From assembly GCA_028710895.1 (NCBI GenBank), contig JAQTTH010000002.1, positions 62,001 to 126,000 on the forward strand: 64,000 nt of DNA, in the 5' to 3' direction. The notes beneath the pieces were generated by a model that had not been told where the DNA came from, ran no database searches, and saw nothing but the letters and a program-made list of their open reading frames with translations. The translations under genes and the position numbers were made by a program. The DNA is from Paludibacter sp. Its GTDB lineage: Bacteria; Bacteroidota; Bacteroidia; Bacteroidales; Paludibacteraceae. Below are positions 20,196-29,326 of the stretch, piece by piece; within the stretch, counting starts at the first letter, position 1, and every line of letters starts with the position of its first letter.

Positions 20196-22628
20196 ATGAA
20201 AAGAAAATGTTTATTTCTCTCTTTATCCTTTTTTTGTCTTGTTTCTTTAGCTCAACCGAAACTTACAGTTGATGTGAGTAAAAAGGGAGCAAAAATTAGT
20301 CCGACCCACTATGGTATTTTTTTCGAAGACATTAATCATGCTGCCGATGGTGGATTATATGCCGAATTAATCAGGAATCGATCATTTGAAGATGCTTCTG
20401 TACCAGATAATTGGACCCAACTAGCTGATGTTGATGCCGCTGTGAGACTCTCAATCGAAACACATGATTTATTGAACGATAAACAGTCCCGATGTTTGAA
20501 AATGATTATTATGCATGCTACTCCTAAGACAAGAGCCGGAGTATCTAATTCAGGCTTTTGGGGGATAAATATTGTGAAAGGGCGGAAATACAAACTATCT
20601 TTTTACGCTAAGTTTATTGATTTTACCGGACCTGTTATGGCCTCCTTAGAGAGTAAATCAGGAGTTAAATATGCCAATGTTGACATTAAAAGTGTTGGTT
20701 CTGGCTGGAATAAATATACCTGTATAATGATTGCCAATGGAAATGATCCGGAAGGACGATTTGTAATATCAAGCCATTATAGCGGTACATTGTTGCTTGA
20801 CGTTGTTTCTTTGTTTCCACCGACATTTAAAAATCGTGAAAATGGTTTGCGTCCGGAGTTGGCTCAATTGCTCGTAGATATGAAACCAAAGTTTATGCGT
20901 TTCCCGGGAGGATGCTTTGTGGAAGGTGACACATTGGTAAATCGATTTGAATGGAAAAAAACAATAGGTAAAATTGAAGAACGTCCGGGGCATAAAAACT
21001 TGTGGGGGTATAGAACTTCTGACGGTATGGGCTTTCATGAGTTTTTATTACTGGCTGAAGACTTACATACAGAACCTTTGTATGTAATAAATGTAGGTAT
21101 AGCACATAAAGATTTTACTGATTATACCAACAATGACGATTATTTGCAGGATGCTTTGGATGCTTTGGAATATGCAAATGGCTCTGTTACAACTAAATAT
21201 GGAGCTATGCGTGCTGCCAATGGACATCCTCAACCTTTTAATATTAAATATATTGAAATAGGGAATGAAAATGATAAAGGGAATAATTATGGAAAACGCT
21301 ACGAACAGTTTTATAAAGCAATAAAGGAAAAGTATCCGCAGATGTTATGCATTGGAAATGTAGCGGCGTGGGGAACTGATAATCCAACATGGAAGCATCC
21401 TACTGCTGCAGACTTTCTGGATGAACATTATTATCGAAACCCACAATGGTTCGTGAATCAGTATGAAAAATATGACTCTTACAACCGGAACGGTTATAAA
21501 ATATATGTGGGTGAATATGCCGTTACAAAAGACTGTGGTTTGGGAAATTTAAATGCCGCTGTTGGCGAAGCTGTATATATGGCAGGGATGGAAAAAAACT
21601 CAGATATAGTACCAATGAATTCATATGCACCAATTTTTGTGAATGTGAACGACCGAAAGTGGTCGCCGGATATGATTAACTACAATGCTTCTTTGGTATA
21701 TTGTACACCATCTTATTATGTTCAAAAACTATTTGCAACCAATGTTGGAACAGTCAATGTTGCAGTAAACGATTCGTTGTGCAAAAACACAAAGCCGATA
21801 TCAGGTGCTGTAGGACTTGGAACATGGGAAACAACAGTCGATTACTCGAATGTGAATGTGACAAATCGTAGTGGGAAAACCCTGTTCTCAGATTCTTTTT
21901 CTGATCAGGTCAACTGGACTTCAATTTCTGGTATATGGAATGTATCTGGTGGGGTTTTATCACAAACGTCTACTGTAAAAAACAGTCTTTCCATAGCTAA
22001 GTCAATCAGCGATTCAGTATATACATATACGGTTAAAGCCCGAAAAATAGCTGGTAAAGAAGGCTTCATGATTGTTTTTGGCTACAAAGATGCCAAAAAC
22101 TATTATAGATGGAATATTGGTGGTTGGGCTAATACAAAACATGGTATTGAACGTTGTATAGATGGAGTAACAACTACAATTACCACAACAAATGGAAGTG
22201 TTGCTCTTAATCAGTGGTATTCCATCCGCATTGAGGTAGCTAAATCCAAAGTGTTGTGCTACCTTGATGATGTGTTGATTCATTCTTTCAGTAATGAAAA
22301 CAGATTATTGTATACTTCGGCTACGCTCGATGAAGCTACTAACCAACTATACCTGAAGGTAATGAATCCAAATAATGAAGATGTAACCTCGGTAATAGAT
22401 TTGAAAAGTTATATAAAAAGCGGAGTTGGAACAAAAGCAGAGGTTACAACACTGACATCGGCTAATGGATTGGACGAGAATTCAATAAGTGAACCCAATA
22501 AAGTTGTACCGGTAACCCACGAAATAAAAATTGCAGAACCCGCTTTTATGTATAATTTTAAGGCCAATTCTGTGAATATAATTAAGCTGACTTCTACTCT
22601 GAGAAAAATTAAATCGAAGAAAAAATAA
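20196..22628 (+). CDS. GH51 alpha-L-arabinofuranosidase with inserted lectin-like domain
   Basis: This 810-residue secreted enzyme belongs to GH51, retaining exo-enzymes that release alpha-L-arabinofuranose. It has a signal peptide to about 20, a CBM4/9-like beta-sandwich at about 80-205, and a TIM barrel at about 210-520. The acid/base is E358 (IEIGNEN) and the nucleophile E440 (YVGEYAV). Within the C-terminal beta-sandwich a concanavalin-like module is inserted at about 560-695, with 'LFSDSFSD' at its start and 'WYSIRIEV...CYLDD' strands. This makes it about 150 residues longer than the GH51 at 24787. It starts 49 bases after the GH127 gene and ends 9 bases before the GH43 gene, consistent with one operon. 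Confidence 0.92.
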   Translation: MKRKCLFLSLSFFCLVSLAQPKLTVDVSKKGAKISPTHYGIFFEDINHAADGGLYAELIRNRSFEDASVPDNWTQLADVDAAVRLSIETHDLLNDKQSRCLKMIIMHATPKTRAGVSNSGFWGINIVKGRKYKLSFYAKFIDFTGPVMASLESKSGVKYANVDIKSVGSGWNKYTCIMIANGNDPEGRFVISSHYSGTLLLDVVSLFPPTFKNRENGLRPELAQLLVDMKPKFMRFPGGCFVEGDTLVNRFEWKKTIGKIEERPGHKNLWGYRTSDGMGFHEFLLLAEDLHTEPLYVINVGIAHKDFTDYTNNDDYLQDALDALEYANGSVTTKYGAMRAANGHPQPFNIKYIEIGNENDKGNNYGKRYEQFYKAIKEKYPQMLCIGNVAAWGTDNPTWKHPTAADFLDEHYYRNPQWFVNQYEKYDSYNRNGYKIYVGEYAVTKDCGLGNLNAAVGEAVYMAGMEKNSDIVPMNSYAPIFVNVNDRKWSPDMINYNASLVYCTPSYYVQKLFATNVGTVNVAVNDSLCKNTKPISGAVGLGTWETTVDYSNVNVTNRSGKTLFSDSFSDQVNWTSISGIWNVSGGVLSQTSTVKNSLSIAKSISDSVYTYTVKARKIAGKEGFMIVFGYKDAKNYYRWNIGGWANTKHGIERCIDGVTTTITTTNGSVALNQWYSIRIEVAKSKVLCYLDDVLIHSFSNENRLLYTSATLDEATNQLYLKVMNPNNEDVTSVIDLKSYIKSGVGTKAEVTTLTSANGLDENSISEPNKVVPVTHEIKIAEPAFMYNFKANSVNIIKLTSTLRKIKSKKK

Positions 22629-22637
22629 TAGTATAAG

Positions 22638-24620
22638 ATGATAAAAAGTAATTCATTATATTCAACAAAAGTTTTTATTTATTTGTGTTTGTTGTTGAGT
22701 AGTTTAAGTGTAGTGAGAGCTGAAAGTAGGACAGAAAGTGCCACAGTGAAAGAGGAACACGTGAAACCTTTAAAAAGTAAAGATAAGTTTAGTGCATACC
22801 TTTTTGTTTATTTTACTGGAAATAAAATTGAAAATGAACAAATTCGTTTTGCAGTGAGTAATGATGGATATAGTTTTTACCCGCTGAACAATAATCAACC
22901 CGTAATTAGCTCCGCTAAAATCAGCTCGTCAGGTGGCGTTCGCGACCCACATATTCTTCGAAGTGATGACGGGAAATCATTTTACATGGTTGCAACGGAT
23001 ATGGCTTCATCTGAGGGTTGGAGCTCTAACCGTGCAATGGTATTAATGAAATCAAATGATCTGATAAACTGGACTTCAAGTATAATTAATATACAGCAGA
23101 AATACAAAGGGCAGGAGAATTTAAACCGGGTTTGGGCACCACAAACCATTTATGATGCCAAAGCCGGAAAATATATGGTTTACTGGTCGATGAAACATGG
23201 TAACAATCCGGATTCAATCTATTATGCTTATGCAAATGCCGACTTCAGTGATCTGGAAGGTTCACCTAAATACCTCTTTAGCCCTAAATCCGGCGAATAT
23301 TGTATTGATGGAGATATTATAATTAAGGATAGTCTTTATCACATATTTTATAAAACAGGTCGAAAAGGTGCTGCAGGCATTAAATTAGCAACAACCAATG
23401 ATCTTACTTCTGGTAACTGGACCGAATATAATAAATTTTTACAGTCTACTAAAGACGATGTTGAAGGTTCGGGTATTTTTAAACTGAATAATTCAGAGGA
23501 GTATATTCTAATGTACGATTTGTACCACAGGGGGAAGTTCCAGTTTACTAAAAGTAGTGATATGCAAAACTTCACGGTAGTGGATAGTGCCGTGAAAATA
23601 AATTTCCATCCTCGGCATGGAACAATAATGCCCATTACCAGAACAGAGTTAAAAACTCTGATAAAAAAATGGGGTCAGCCTGAAGGATTAGCGAAGCTCG
23701 GTAACAACCCGGCTCTGGATGGTTATTATGCGGATCCAGAGGTTCTTTATTCACAAAAAACAAGGAAATATTATATTTACCCGACCTCCGATGGTTTTAC
23801 AAACTGGGAAGGAACTTATTTCAAGGCTTTTTCATCTAAAAATCTGACCGACTGGAAAGATGAAGGTATTATACTTGACTTGCTAAAGGATGTATCGTGG
23901 GCTAAAAGAAATGCATGGGCTCCTTGTATTGTAGAAAAGAAAATTAATGGCAAGTACAAGTATTTTTACTATTTTACTGCTGCTCAGAAGATTGGTGTAG
24001 CTATATCTGAGAACCCTACAGGCCCGTTTGTAGATTTAGGAAAACCATTGATTGACTCCAGACCAGAGGGAATTAATCGTGGTCAGGTAATTGATCAGGA
24101 CGTATTTACAGATCCGGTTACGAATAAAAGTTATCTTTACTGGGGAAATGGGTTTATGGCAGGTGCAGAGTTGAATGAAGATATGACTTCCATTAAACAA
24201 GAAACAACGACGATTTTGAAACCGGGTAAAACTTTTCGTGAAGGTACCTATGTGTTCTACAGGAAGGGGATTTATTACTTTTTGTGGTCGGAGAATGATA
24301 CCCGAAGTGTTGATTATCGTGTGCGGTACGGAACTTCAAAATCTCCGCTAGGTTCTATTCAACTGGTAGAAAATAACCTGGTTATAGCCAAAAATATTGA
24401 GCAGGAAATTTATGGAACGGGGCATAATTCGATACTTCAAATTCCAGGGAAAGATGAATGGTTTATAGTGTATCATCGTTTTTCATATCCCGATGGAATT
24501 AATATGGGAAGGGCAGCCGGTTTTAATCGTGAAGTATGTATAGATAAACTTGAATTTAATGCAGATGGTACAATTAAACAGGTTATACCAACACATAAAG
24601 GTATAAATCCGTTGAAGTAA
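22638..24620 (+). CDS. Tandem double-domain GH43 glycosidase
   Basis: This 660-residue protein has a signal peptide and two consecutive five-bladed GH43 propellers. The N-terminal propeller (about 50-345) shows a candidate nucleophile-side D103 (VRDPH), modulator D224 (CIDGD) and acid E276 (DVEGSG). The C-terminal one (about 355-655) shows D366 (YYADPE), D486 (VIDQD) and E535 (FREGTY). Both domains therefore look catalytically complete. GH43 enzymes cleave arabinans, xylans or arabinoxylans. Given the neighbours, arabinofuranoside cleavage is the best guess. It ends at HKGINPLK, followed by a decayed carbohydrate-binding fragment at 24632-24766 that may once have been part of this gene. Confidence 0.88.
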   Translation: MIKSNSLYSTKVFIYLCLLLSSLSVVRAESRTESATVKEEHVKPLKSKDKFSAYLFVYFTGNKIENEQIRFAVSNDGYSFYPLNNNQPVISSAKISSSGGVRDPHILRSDDGKSFYMVATDMASSEGWSSNRAMVLMKSNDLINWTSSIINIQQKYKGQENLNRVWAPQTIYDAKAGKYMVYWSMKHGNNPDSIYYAYANADFSDLEGSPKYLFSPKSGEYCIDGDIIIKDSLYHIFYKTGRKGAAGIKLATTNDLTSGNWTEYNKFLQSTKDDVEGSGIFKLNNSEEYILMYDLYHRGKFQFTKSSDMQNFTVVDSAVKINFHPRHGTIMPITRTELKTLIKKWGQPEGLAKLGNNPALDGYYADPEVLYSQKTRKYYIYPTSDGFTNWEGTYFKAFSSKNLTDWKDEGIILDLLKDVSWAKRNAWAPCIVEKKINGKYKYFYYFTAAQKIGVAISENPTGPFVDLGKPLIDSRPEGINRGQVIDQDVFTDPVTNKSYLYWGNGFMAGAELNEDMTSIKQETTTILKPGKTFREGTYVFYRKGIYYFLWSENDTRSVDYRVRYGTSKSPLGSIQLVENNLVIAKNIEQEIYGTGHNSILQIPGKDEWFIVYHRFSYPDGINMGRAAGFNREVCIDKLEFNADGTIKQVIPTHKGINPLK

Positions 24621-24631
24621 TCTTTATTTAG

Positions 24632-24766
24632 TATTCAAATGGATTCTCACCGAGGAACAGTACCTGTAGTATGAAATTACACAAAGGGTTCAACACCATT
24701 CGATTTTTCAATACTACAGAATGGTTACCCGATTTTGATAAAATACAACTGGACTTGAATAAGTAA
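24632..24766 (+). pseudogene. Remnant of a carbohydrate-binding module
   Basis: Between the GH43 stop and the next gene, one frame is open from 24632 to a stop at 24764-24766. From the ATG at 24671 it encodes 31 residues including 'GFNTIRFFNTTEWLPDFDK', followed by IQLDLNK. This resembles the last strands of CBM6/CBM35-type or related jelly-roll modules, where a 'G.NTIRL.N......D.D.I.L' pattern is typical. It lacks the rest of a domain. I read it as the decayed end of a module lost from the upstream GH43 gene or from a vanished gene. A small functional peptide is less likely. Confidence 0.45.
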
Positions 24767-24786
24767 GAAAAATAAAAGAGCAAATC

Positions 24787-26760
24787 ATGAAAACTAATCT
24801 TATAATATTAATGCTGGGAATTACTTTGTCAGCAAACGCTCAGTCAGAAAAAGGAATACACGGAAAAAAGATAAGTCCCGATTTGGTTGGGATTTTCTTT
24901 GAGGATATTAATTACTCAGCAGATGGTGGATTGTATGGTGAATTAGTTCAGAATCGTTCATTTGAGTATAGTCCGAGCGACCGGGATAATTGGCATAAAA
25001 ACGCCAACTGGCATTCGTTTACTGCTTGGGAATATATTACGGAAGGATTTGGTTACGGTAATATCTCCATAGAAACACAGGCTCCGCTTCATAAAAGCAA
25101 CCCACATTACCTTGTTATTGATGTACAAGACACCGGTAAAAATGGGATTGGAATAAAAAACTCAGGTTACGATGGCATTCCTATAAAAGCAGGAGAGAGG
25201 TACGATTTTTCCATTTTCCTTCACCCTTTGTCAGGAAATCCGTTTCCTGTACAGGTGAAATTAATTGGTAAAAAGGGGCAGCTTTTGAGCGAAACAGATC
25301 TTACTACTGATTCTAATGACTGGAAAAAATATACTGCTACACTTACAGCTTCTCAAACCGAAGACAGTGCTAAACTTGTTGTGTTGGTTAAAGCGACAGG
25401 TAAAATTGCATTGGACATGGTTTCGCTGTTTCCTTCAGCCACTTTTAAAAACAGACAGAATGGATTACGTGCTGATTTGGCTCAAACTTTAGCCGATTTA
25501 AAACCTAAGTTTATTCGTTTTCCAGGCGGCTGTGTGGTACATGGCGATGGTCTTGCAAATATGTATCGTTGGAAGTATACGATTGGACCCGTTGAGCAGA
25601 GAGTTACCCAAAGAAGTCTATGGAATTATAGTCAATCAGCTGGCCTTGGCTATTTCGAGTATTTCCAGTTTTGTGAAGATATTGGAGCAAAACCCCTCCC
25701 GGTTGTGGCTGCGGCAGTAAGTTGTCAGAACTCTGGTGGAACATGGCGCAACGGCAGTAATGGTCAAAAGGTTATACCCCAAAATGAAATGGCAGATTAT
25801 ATTCAGGAAATACTTGATTTGATTGAATGGGCCAACGGACCAGAAACTTCAGTTTGGGGAGCTAAACGAGCTGAAGCTGGACACCCTAAACCTTTTAATT
25901 TGGAGTATATCGGTGTGGGTAATGAAGATAAAATTACTCCTGAGTTCGAAAACCGTTTCAAACAAATATTCGAAGCAGTAAAAGCAAAACATCCCGAAAT
26001 AACAATTGTCGGAACAGTTGGTCCTTCACCCAAAGGCGAAGACTATGAAAATGGTTGGAAACTGGCCAATAAATTGAACATACCTGTTGTAGATGAACAT
26101 TTTTATGAGAAAGCGCCTTGGTTTATTGCAAATCAAAAACGATATGATTCATATGATCGTTCGGCTTCCAAAGTGTATATTGGTGAATATGCCTCCAAAT
26201 CGAACTCGTTGTTTGATGCTATTGCTGAAGCCGCCTTTATGACCTCGCTCGAACGCAATGGTGATGTGGTGAAGTTTGCGTCCTATGCACCGCTATTGGC
26301 GAAAGTAGGTTATACACAATGGTCGCCTGATATGATTTACTTCAATAATACACACATTTGTCGTACACCAAACTATTATGTACAGCAGTTATTCTCGCTA
26401 AATAATGGAGATTTTTATTACGACAATATTGTTTTGTTTTACGACAAAGAGAAAAAATCACAAGTATCGGATTCTACTCTGGCTTCATCATGCGTTCGTG
26501 ATTCTAAAACCGGGGATGTTATTATCAAATTGGTAAACACTACTGCAAAAGTGTATACCGCCGCTATCGACCTGTCTAAGTTCAACGGCATTTCCAAAAA
26601 TGCAGTGAAGTACACTCTGACAGGTTCGCCAAGAGATCGAAATACGTTTGATGAACCAGACAATATACATCCTGAAACAGCTACTATTAAGCTTAATCAA
26701 ACAAGTAATTATGAATTGGCTCCTTGTTCTCTGACAATTTTTAGGATAAAAAAAAGATGA
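24787..26760 (+). CDS. GH51 alpha-L-arabinofuranosidase (compact form)
   Basis: This 657-residue secreted GH51 enzyme has a short signal peptide (to about 19, SANAQ), a CBM4/9-like domain at about 95-225, a TIM barrel at about 230-545 and a C-terminal beta-sandwich. The acid/base is E380 (IGVGNED) and the nucleophile E467 (YIGEYAS). It has the usual GH51 length, without the lectin-like insertion seen in the enzyme at 20196, so the two probably differ in preferred substrate size. It is the last gene of the arabinosidase group, 166 bases after GH43 with a gene remnant between. It lacks a T9SS domain and ends in a short basic tail. Confidence 0.92.
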   Translation: MKTNLIILMLGITLSANAQSEKGIHGKKISPDLVGIFFEDINYSADGGLYGELVQNRSFEYSPSDRDNWHKNANWHSFTAWEYITEGFGYGNISIETQAPLHKSNPHYLVIDVQDTGKNGIGIKNSGYDGIPIKAGERYDFSIFLHPLSGNPFPVQVKLIGKKGQLLSETDLTTDSNDWKKYTATLTASQTEDSAKLVVLVKATGKIALDMVSLFPSATFKNRQNGLRADLAQTLADLKPKFIRFPGGCVVHGDGLANMYRWKYTIGPVEQRVTQRSLWNYSQSAGLGYFEYFQFCEDIGAKPLPVVAAAVSCQNSGGTWRNGSNGQKVIPQNEMADYIQEILDLIEWANGPETSVWGAKRAEAGHPKPFNLEYIGVGNEDKITPEFENRFKQIFEAVKAKHPEITIVGTVGPSPKGEDYENGWKLANKLNIPVVDEHFYEKAPWFIANQKRYDSYDRSASKVYIGEYASKSNSLFDAIAEAAFMTSLERNGDVVKFASYAPLLAKVGYTQWSPDMIYFNNTHICRTPNYYVQQLFSLNNGDFYYDNIVLFYDKEKKSQVSDSTLASSCVRDSKTGDVIIKLVNTTAKVYTAAIDLSKFNGISKNAVKYTLTGSPRDRNTFDEPDNIHPETATIKLNQTSNYELAPCSLTIFRIKKR

Positions 26761-27010
26761 TATAAAATACTCCGAATCTCAAATAGATACTATTATTTCA
26801 TTTGCCGTCTATTTAGTTTTAAGAAATAAAAATGATATAATCGTATTTGTGAATGCAAATTTGCCATGATGCGAAGCTACTAAGTTTATATTTTTTTGTA
26901 TCTTGGTTACTTTGAGTCTAAATTGTCTTTCTTTTGTTTTCCGGAAGTAAAACTATTCCTAATACCTCAAATAATAATTTTGCCCTCATTAAGGTAACTA
27001 ACCATTTTGA

Positions 27011-27295
27011 TTAAAGTTGTGCCCTTAGCACTATGATGAAGATATTAAATAGTGTTGTTATTCCCAGGACTATGTTCAGCCAAATTAATAGCTGTTTTAA
27101 TATTTTGTTCTTCCAAACCAAGCTAGCATATAGATAGAGATATGAAACCAGCATAATTCCAAAAATCAAAGAAAAAAACCGAATAATGATAATTTCTGCA
27201 TATATGATTGATGTCGTTGTAAGTATTGTTGTAGTTACTCCACAGGCGATAGTGTCTACTAATAGAGTTGATTTTTTTAATGTTGCAGGCTTCAT
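27011..27295 (-). CDS. Small membrane protein, unknown function
   Basis: This 94-residue reading frame begins with MKPATLKK and then has about three hydrophobic helices (roughly 10-30, 36-58 and 67-90). It lies 40 bases downstream of the AraC-family gene on the same strand, so the two could be co-transcribed. I recognise no family. The AT-rich composition means a chance frame cannot be excluded, though the basic start followed by well-spaced membrane segments is typical of a real small protein. Confidence 0.45.
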   Translation of the reverse strand: MKPATLKKSTLLVDTIACGVTTTILTTTSIIYAEIIIIRFFSLIFGIMLVSYLYLYASLVWKNKILKQLLIWLNIVLGITTLFNIFIIVLRAQL

Positions 27296-27335
27296 AATTC
27301 ATTGTTTAATAGTGAAATATAATTGTGTTTTATAT

Positions 27336-28226
27336 TTATCGATTAAATTTTCTGTATTGAGTTGGTGTATACCCCGTTCGTTTCTTAAATACGGTTGCGA
27401 AACATTCAAGCGAAGCATAATTCAATTTATAAGCAACTTCTTTTACCGGACATTTTGTTTCTAGCAGTAGTTGTTTGGCTTTCACTATTCTTAGCTCCTG
27501 AAAGTACTTTGCCGGTGCGTAACCGGTAGTTTTTTTAAAAAGTCGTCTGAACTTTATGTAGCTAATCTCCAGTTCGTTTGCAATCTCCTCAGGCGAAATA
27601 TAATTATAGATGTTTTCGTTCATTACTATCTTTGCATTTGTAATCAGGTGCTGATGGTTCAACAAATCTCTTCTATTGTTATCTGATTCATAAAGAACAA
27701 GTCCTATCATGTGCATAACAATACCCGATAAATGCTGCTGTGCCCCTATCTTGTCTTGAAATGCCACTTCAATAGCCCGCTTAAACAACGTAACTAGTTC
27801 TTCATTTAATCCAACATTAATAACTTGACTTCGGGTTGACAGAAATGAGTTCTTTACTAATTTATGAATAATTCCTCCATTAAATCCAATAAAATACTCA
27901 TTCCATCCAATATTCTTATCAGGATTATAACTATGCCATTGACCGGGAAAAATAATGATGAGTTGACCTTGACGAATCTCCAGTTTTCCAGAAGATTCAA
28001 TCACTAACTCACCTCGACCTTTGGTTATATAAACAAATTGAAATTCGTCAAGAATTCGTCCTGCCATTTCATTGAATTGATAATCGTTTGGGTGTTCATC
28101 TATAGGGTAAGTTTCGTTCGGGTGAATAGTCTGAAAACCGACAGTATTAATAGTGACTCCGTACTTTTTATCTGACTCATTGGCGATAAGGTATTTGAAC
28201 TCAATATTAGAAGCTACATTTATCAT
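27336..28226 (-). CDS. AraC-family transcriptional regulator
   Basis: This 296-residue regulator has the standard two-part form. The N-terminal cupin-like sensor (about 30-165) includes the typical 'GQLIIIFPGQWHSY' strand. The C-terminal AraC HTH pair (about 195-293) ends in a segment matching 'FATVFKKRTGYTPTQYR'. Such proteins sense small sugars or sugar acids and activate nearby catabolic genes. It is transcribed away from the element at 29-32.5 kb and towards the arabinosidase cluster, which is on the opposite strand and convergent with it. A 16-base perfect palindrome 33 bases upstream of its start may be its own operator. The effector is unknown, though arabinose or an arabino-oligosaccharide is a reasonable guess. 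Confidence 0.9.
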   Translation of the reverse strand: MINVASNIEFKYLIANESDKKYGVTINTVGFQTIHPNETYPIDEHPNDYQFNEMAGRILDEFQFVYITKGRGELVIESSGKLEIRQGQLIIIFPGQWHSYNPDKNIGWNEYFIGFNGGIIHKLVKNSFLSTRSQVINVGLNEELVTLFKRAIEVAFQDKIGAQQHLSGIVMHMIGLVLYESDNNRRDLLNHQHLITNAKIVMNENIYNYISPEEIANELEISYIKFRRLFKKTTGYAPAKYFQELRIVKAKQLLLETKCPVKEVAYKLNYASLECFATVFKKRTGYTPTQYRKFNR

Positions 28227-28258
28227 ATTTTTTCATTAGTTTAGGTTATTTCTAGAAT

Positions 28259-28274
28259 GATCTTTGCAAAGATC
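28259..28274. promoter_or_regulatory. Palindromic operator candidate upstream of AraC gene
   Basis: GATCTTTGCAAAGATC is a perfect 16-base palindrome centred about 40 bases upstream of the AraC-family start codon. Read on the minus strand, its GATCTTTG half is one base off the TAnnTTTG -7 box. A bound protein would therefore overlap the promoter, as in autoregulation. Binding is inferred. Confidence 0.4.
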
Positions 28275-28952
28275 CTTGCTTCGCTGATCTATTTTAGACC
28301 AAATAGATTACTTAAGCTCCAAATTTTACATCTGAACAAACTAAATAAATCTAGTTTTATAGATAGACTAAAAATAGATAATGATACGGCAATATTGCAT
28401 GTTGCTATTAACAATCTGATGTAGGGAAAAATAAATTTGAATATTTACCCCCAATTCAAGTTGTGACATAATCGGTACTTTTAGTTTTCTTATATTTATC
28501 CGCTACAAAAATAGGTTTTGATGTAATAAATCATCTGGCTCAAATTGGTCAATATGTAATCCAATTTCGTCAAAAGGCATTCAACTAGTAATCCATATCA
28601 CTGAATTAAACTCATTCAGCATAATACTCATCGATCTTTTGCTCCATTAGAGAGATATCTGTAATATGTACAGCATTACCACTTAACGCTATTTTTGAGA
28701 TAAACTTCAAATTAAGTAGAAATTAAATAACAGCAGTTGCTTTAAGGTAATCGATTGAAAATTGTCTTTGTAAACCGGATTTACTACAGTATTGCTTTGA
28801 CACCACATAATAAGATGCTACAAAAAATAAATTTCTGGAAATACTCACCGGGTTTCAAATTATTATTAATCATATATAAATGTAATAAATGATTTTCTCG
28901 TTTTCAGAAGGTTTTGGTGTTGCAATAAGTAAAATACCCATCCAGACATAAT

Positions 28953-28993
28953 AAACTCGCCAGAATGAGATTAAATAACATTCTGGTGAGTTT
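28953..28993. terminator. Terminator after the FtsK-gamma-like genes
   Basis: A 15-bp stem (28953-28967 pairing with 28979-28993, one mismatch) has an 11-base loop. On the minus strand it lies 34 bases past the stop of the second small gene and is followed by a short T-rich stretch. It probably ends the recombinase operon. Confidence 0.65.
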
Positions 28994-29026
28994 TACGTAT
29001 CCTATATGATAAACCATATCTATTTA

Positions 29027-29281
29027 TTATTTATCATGAAATTTATTCTGATGTTTCTCAAATAAAATATCCAACACCTTTTCAAGTTCGTCAATACTTT
29101 TCACTCCTACAATATATTGAGAACCATCAAAACTGATTATTCCTAATCCCTCTAAAATAGATAAAACTTGAAAATTAGTCTTCCCTTCAATATGCAGTCT
29201 ATTTTGTAATAAACTAAATGAACAAGAATTAGAACATACCACCAAGTACCCCGAAGTCTGTATTAAATTCCTCGGGGTCAT
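29027..29281 (-). CDS. Stand-alone FtsK-gamma-like winged-helix protein (divergent copy)
   Basis: This 84-residue protein is a single predicted winged helix (about 8-62) plus a charged C-terminal helix. Residues 24-50 follow the FtsK gamma pattern: a 'LLQNRL' helix where FtsK has 'xxQRxF', then 'VLSILEGLGIIS' where FtsK has 'xxDQLExxGIVG'. The conserved basic RKF/YNRA positions of FtsK are changed here, so DNA recognition may differ. It is a tandem paralogue of the neighbour at 29327 and shares its tail pattern ('SI-ELE--LD'). It is the last gene of the recombinase operon, before a terminator. No ATPase or membrane part is present. Function as a DNA-binding recombination accessory is inferred. 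Confidence 0.65.
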   Translation of the reverse strand: MTPRNLIQTSGYLVVCSNSCSFSLLQNRLHIEGKTNFQVLSILEGLGIISFDGSQYIVGVKSIDELEKVLDILFEKHQNKFHDK

Positions 29282-29326
29282 AATAGGACGTGTTTGTTTA
29301 ACTGGTATTGATACTCCTATACTATT

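Larger units (their letters stand above)
28227..29026. other. 800-base gap, no intact gene
   Basis: This is AT-rich sequence between the AraC gene and the recombinase module. It contains the AraC promoter palindrome (28259-28274) and the terminator at 28953-28993. Two short minus-strand frames look protein-like: 28612-28722 (about 36 codons, with 'ITDISLMEQKIDEYY') and 28503-28580 (about 25 codons, with 'DEIGLHIDQFEPDDL'). They are in different frames and could be scraps of one decayed gene, but they are short enough to be chance. No tRNA or CRISPR is visible. Confidence 0.4.

Noticed and set aside
27186-27464. 92-codon plus-strand open frame
   Set aside because: It overlaps both the small membrane protein and the end of the AraC gene in antisense, and the AraC frame is well supported.
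28503-28722. Two protein-like short frames on the minus strand
   Set aside because: They are only about 25 and 36 codons, lie in different frames and match no family I know. Chance is a sufficient explanation in AT-rich DNA.
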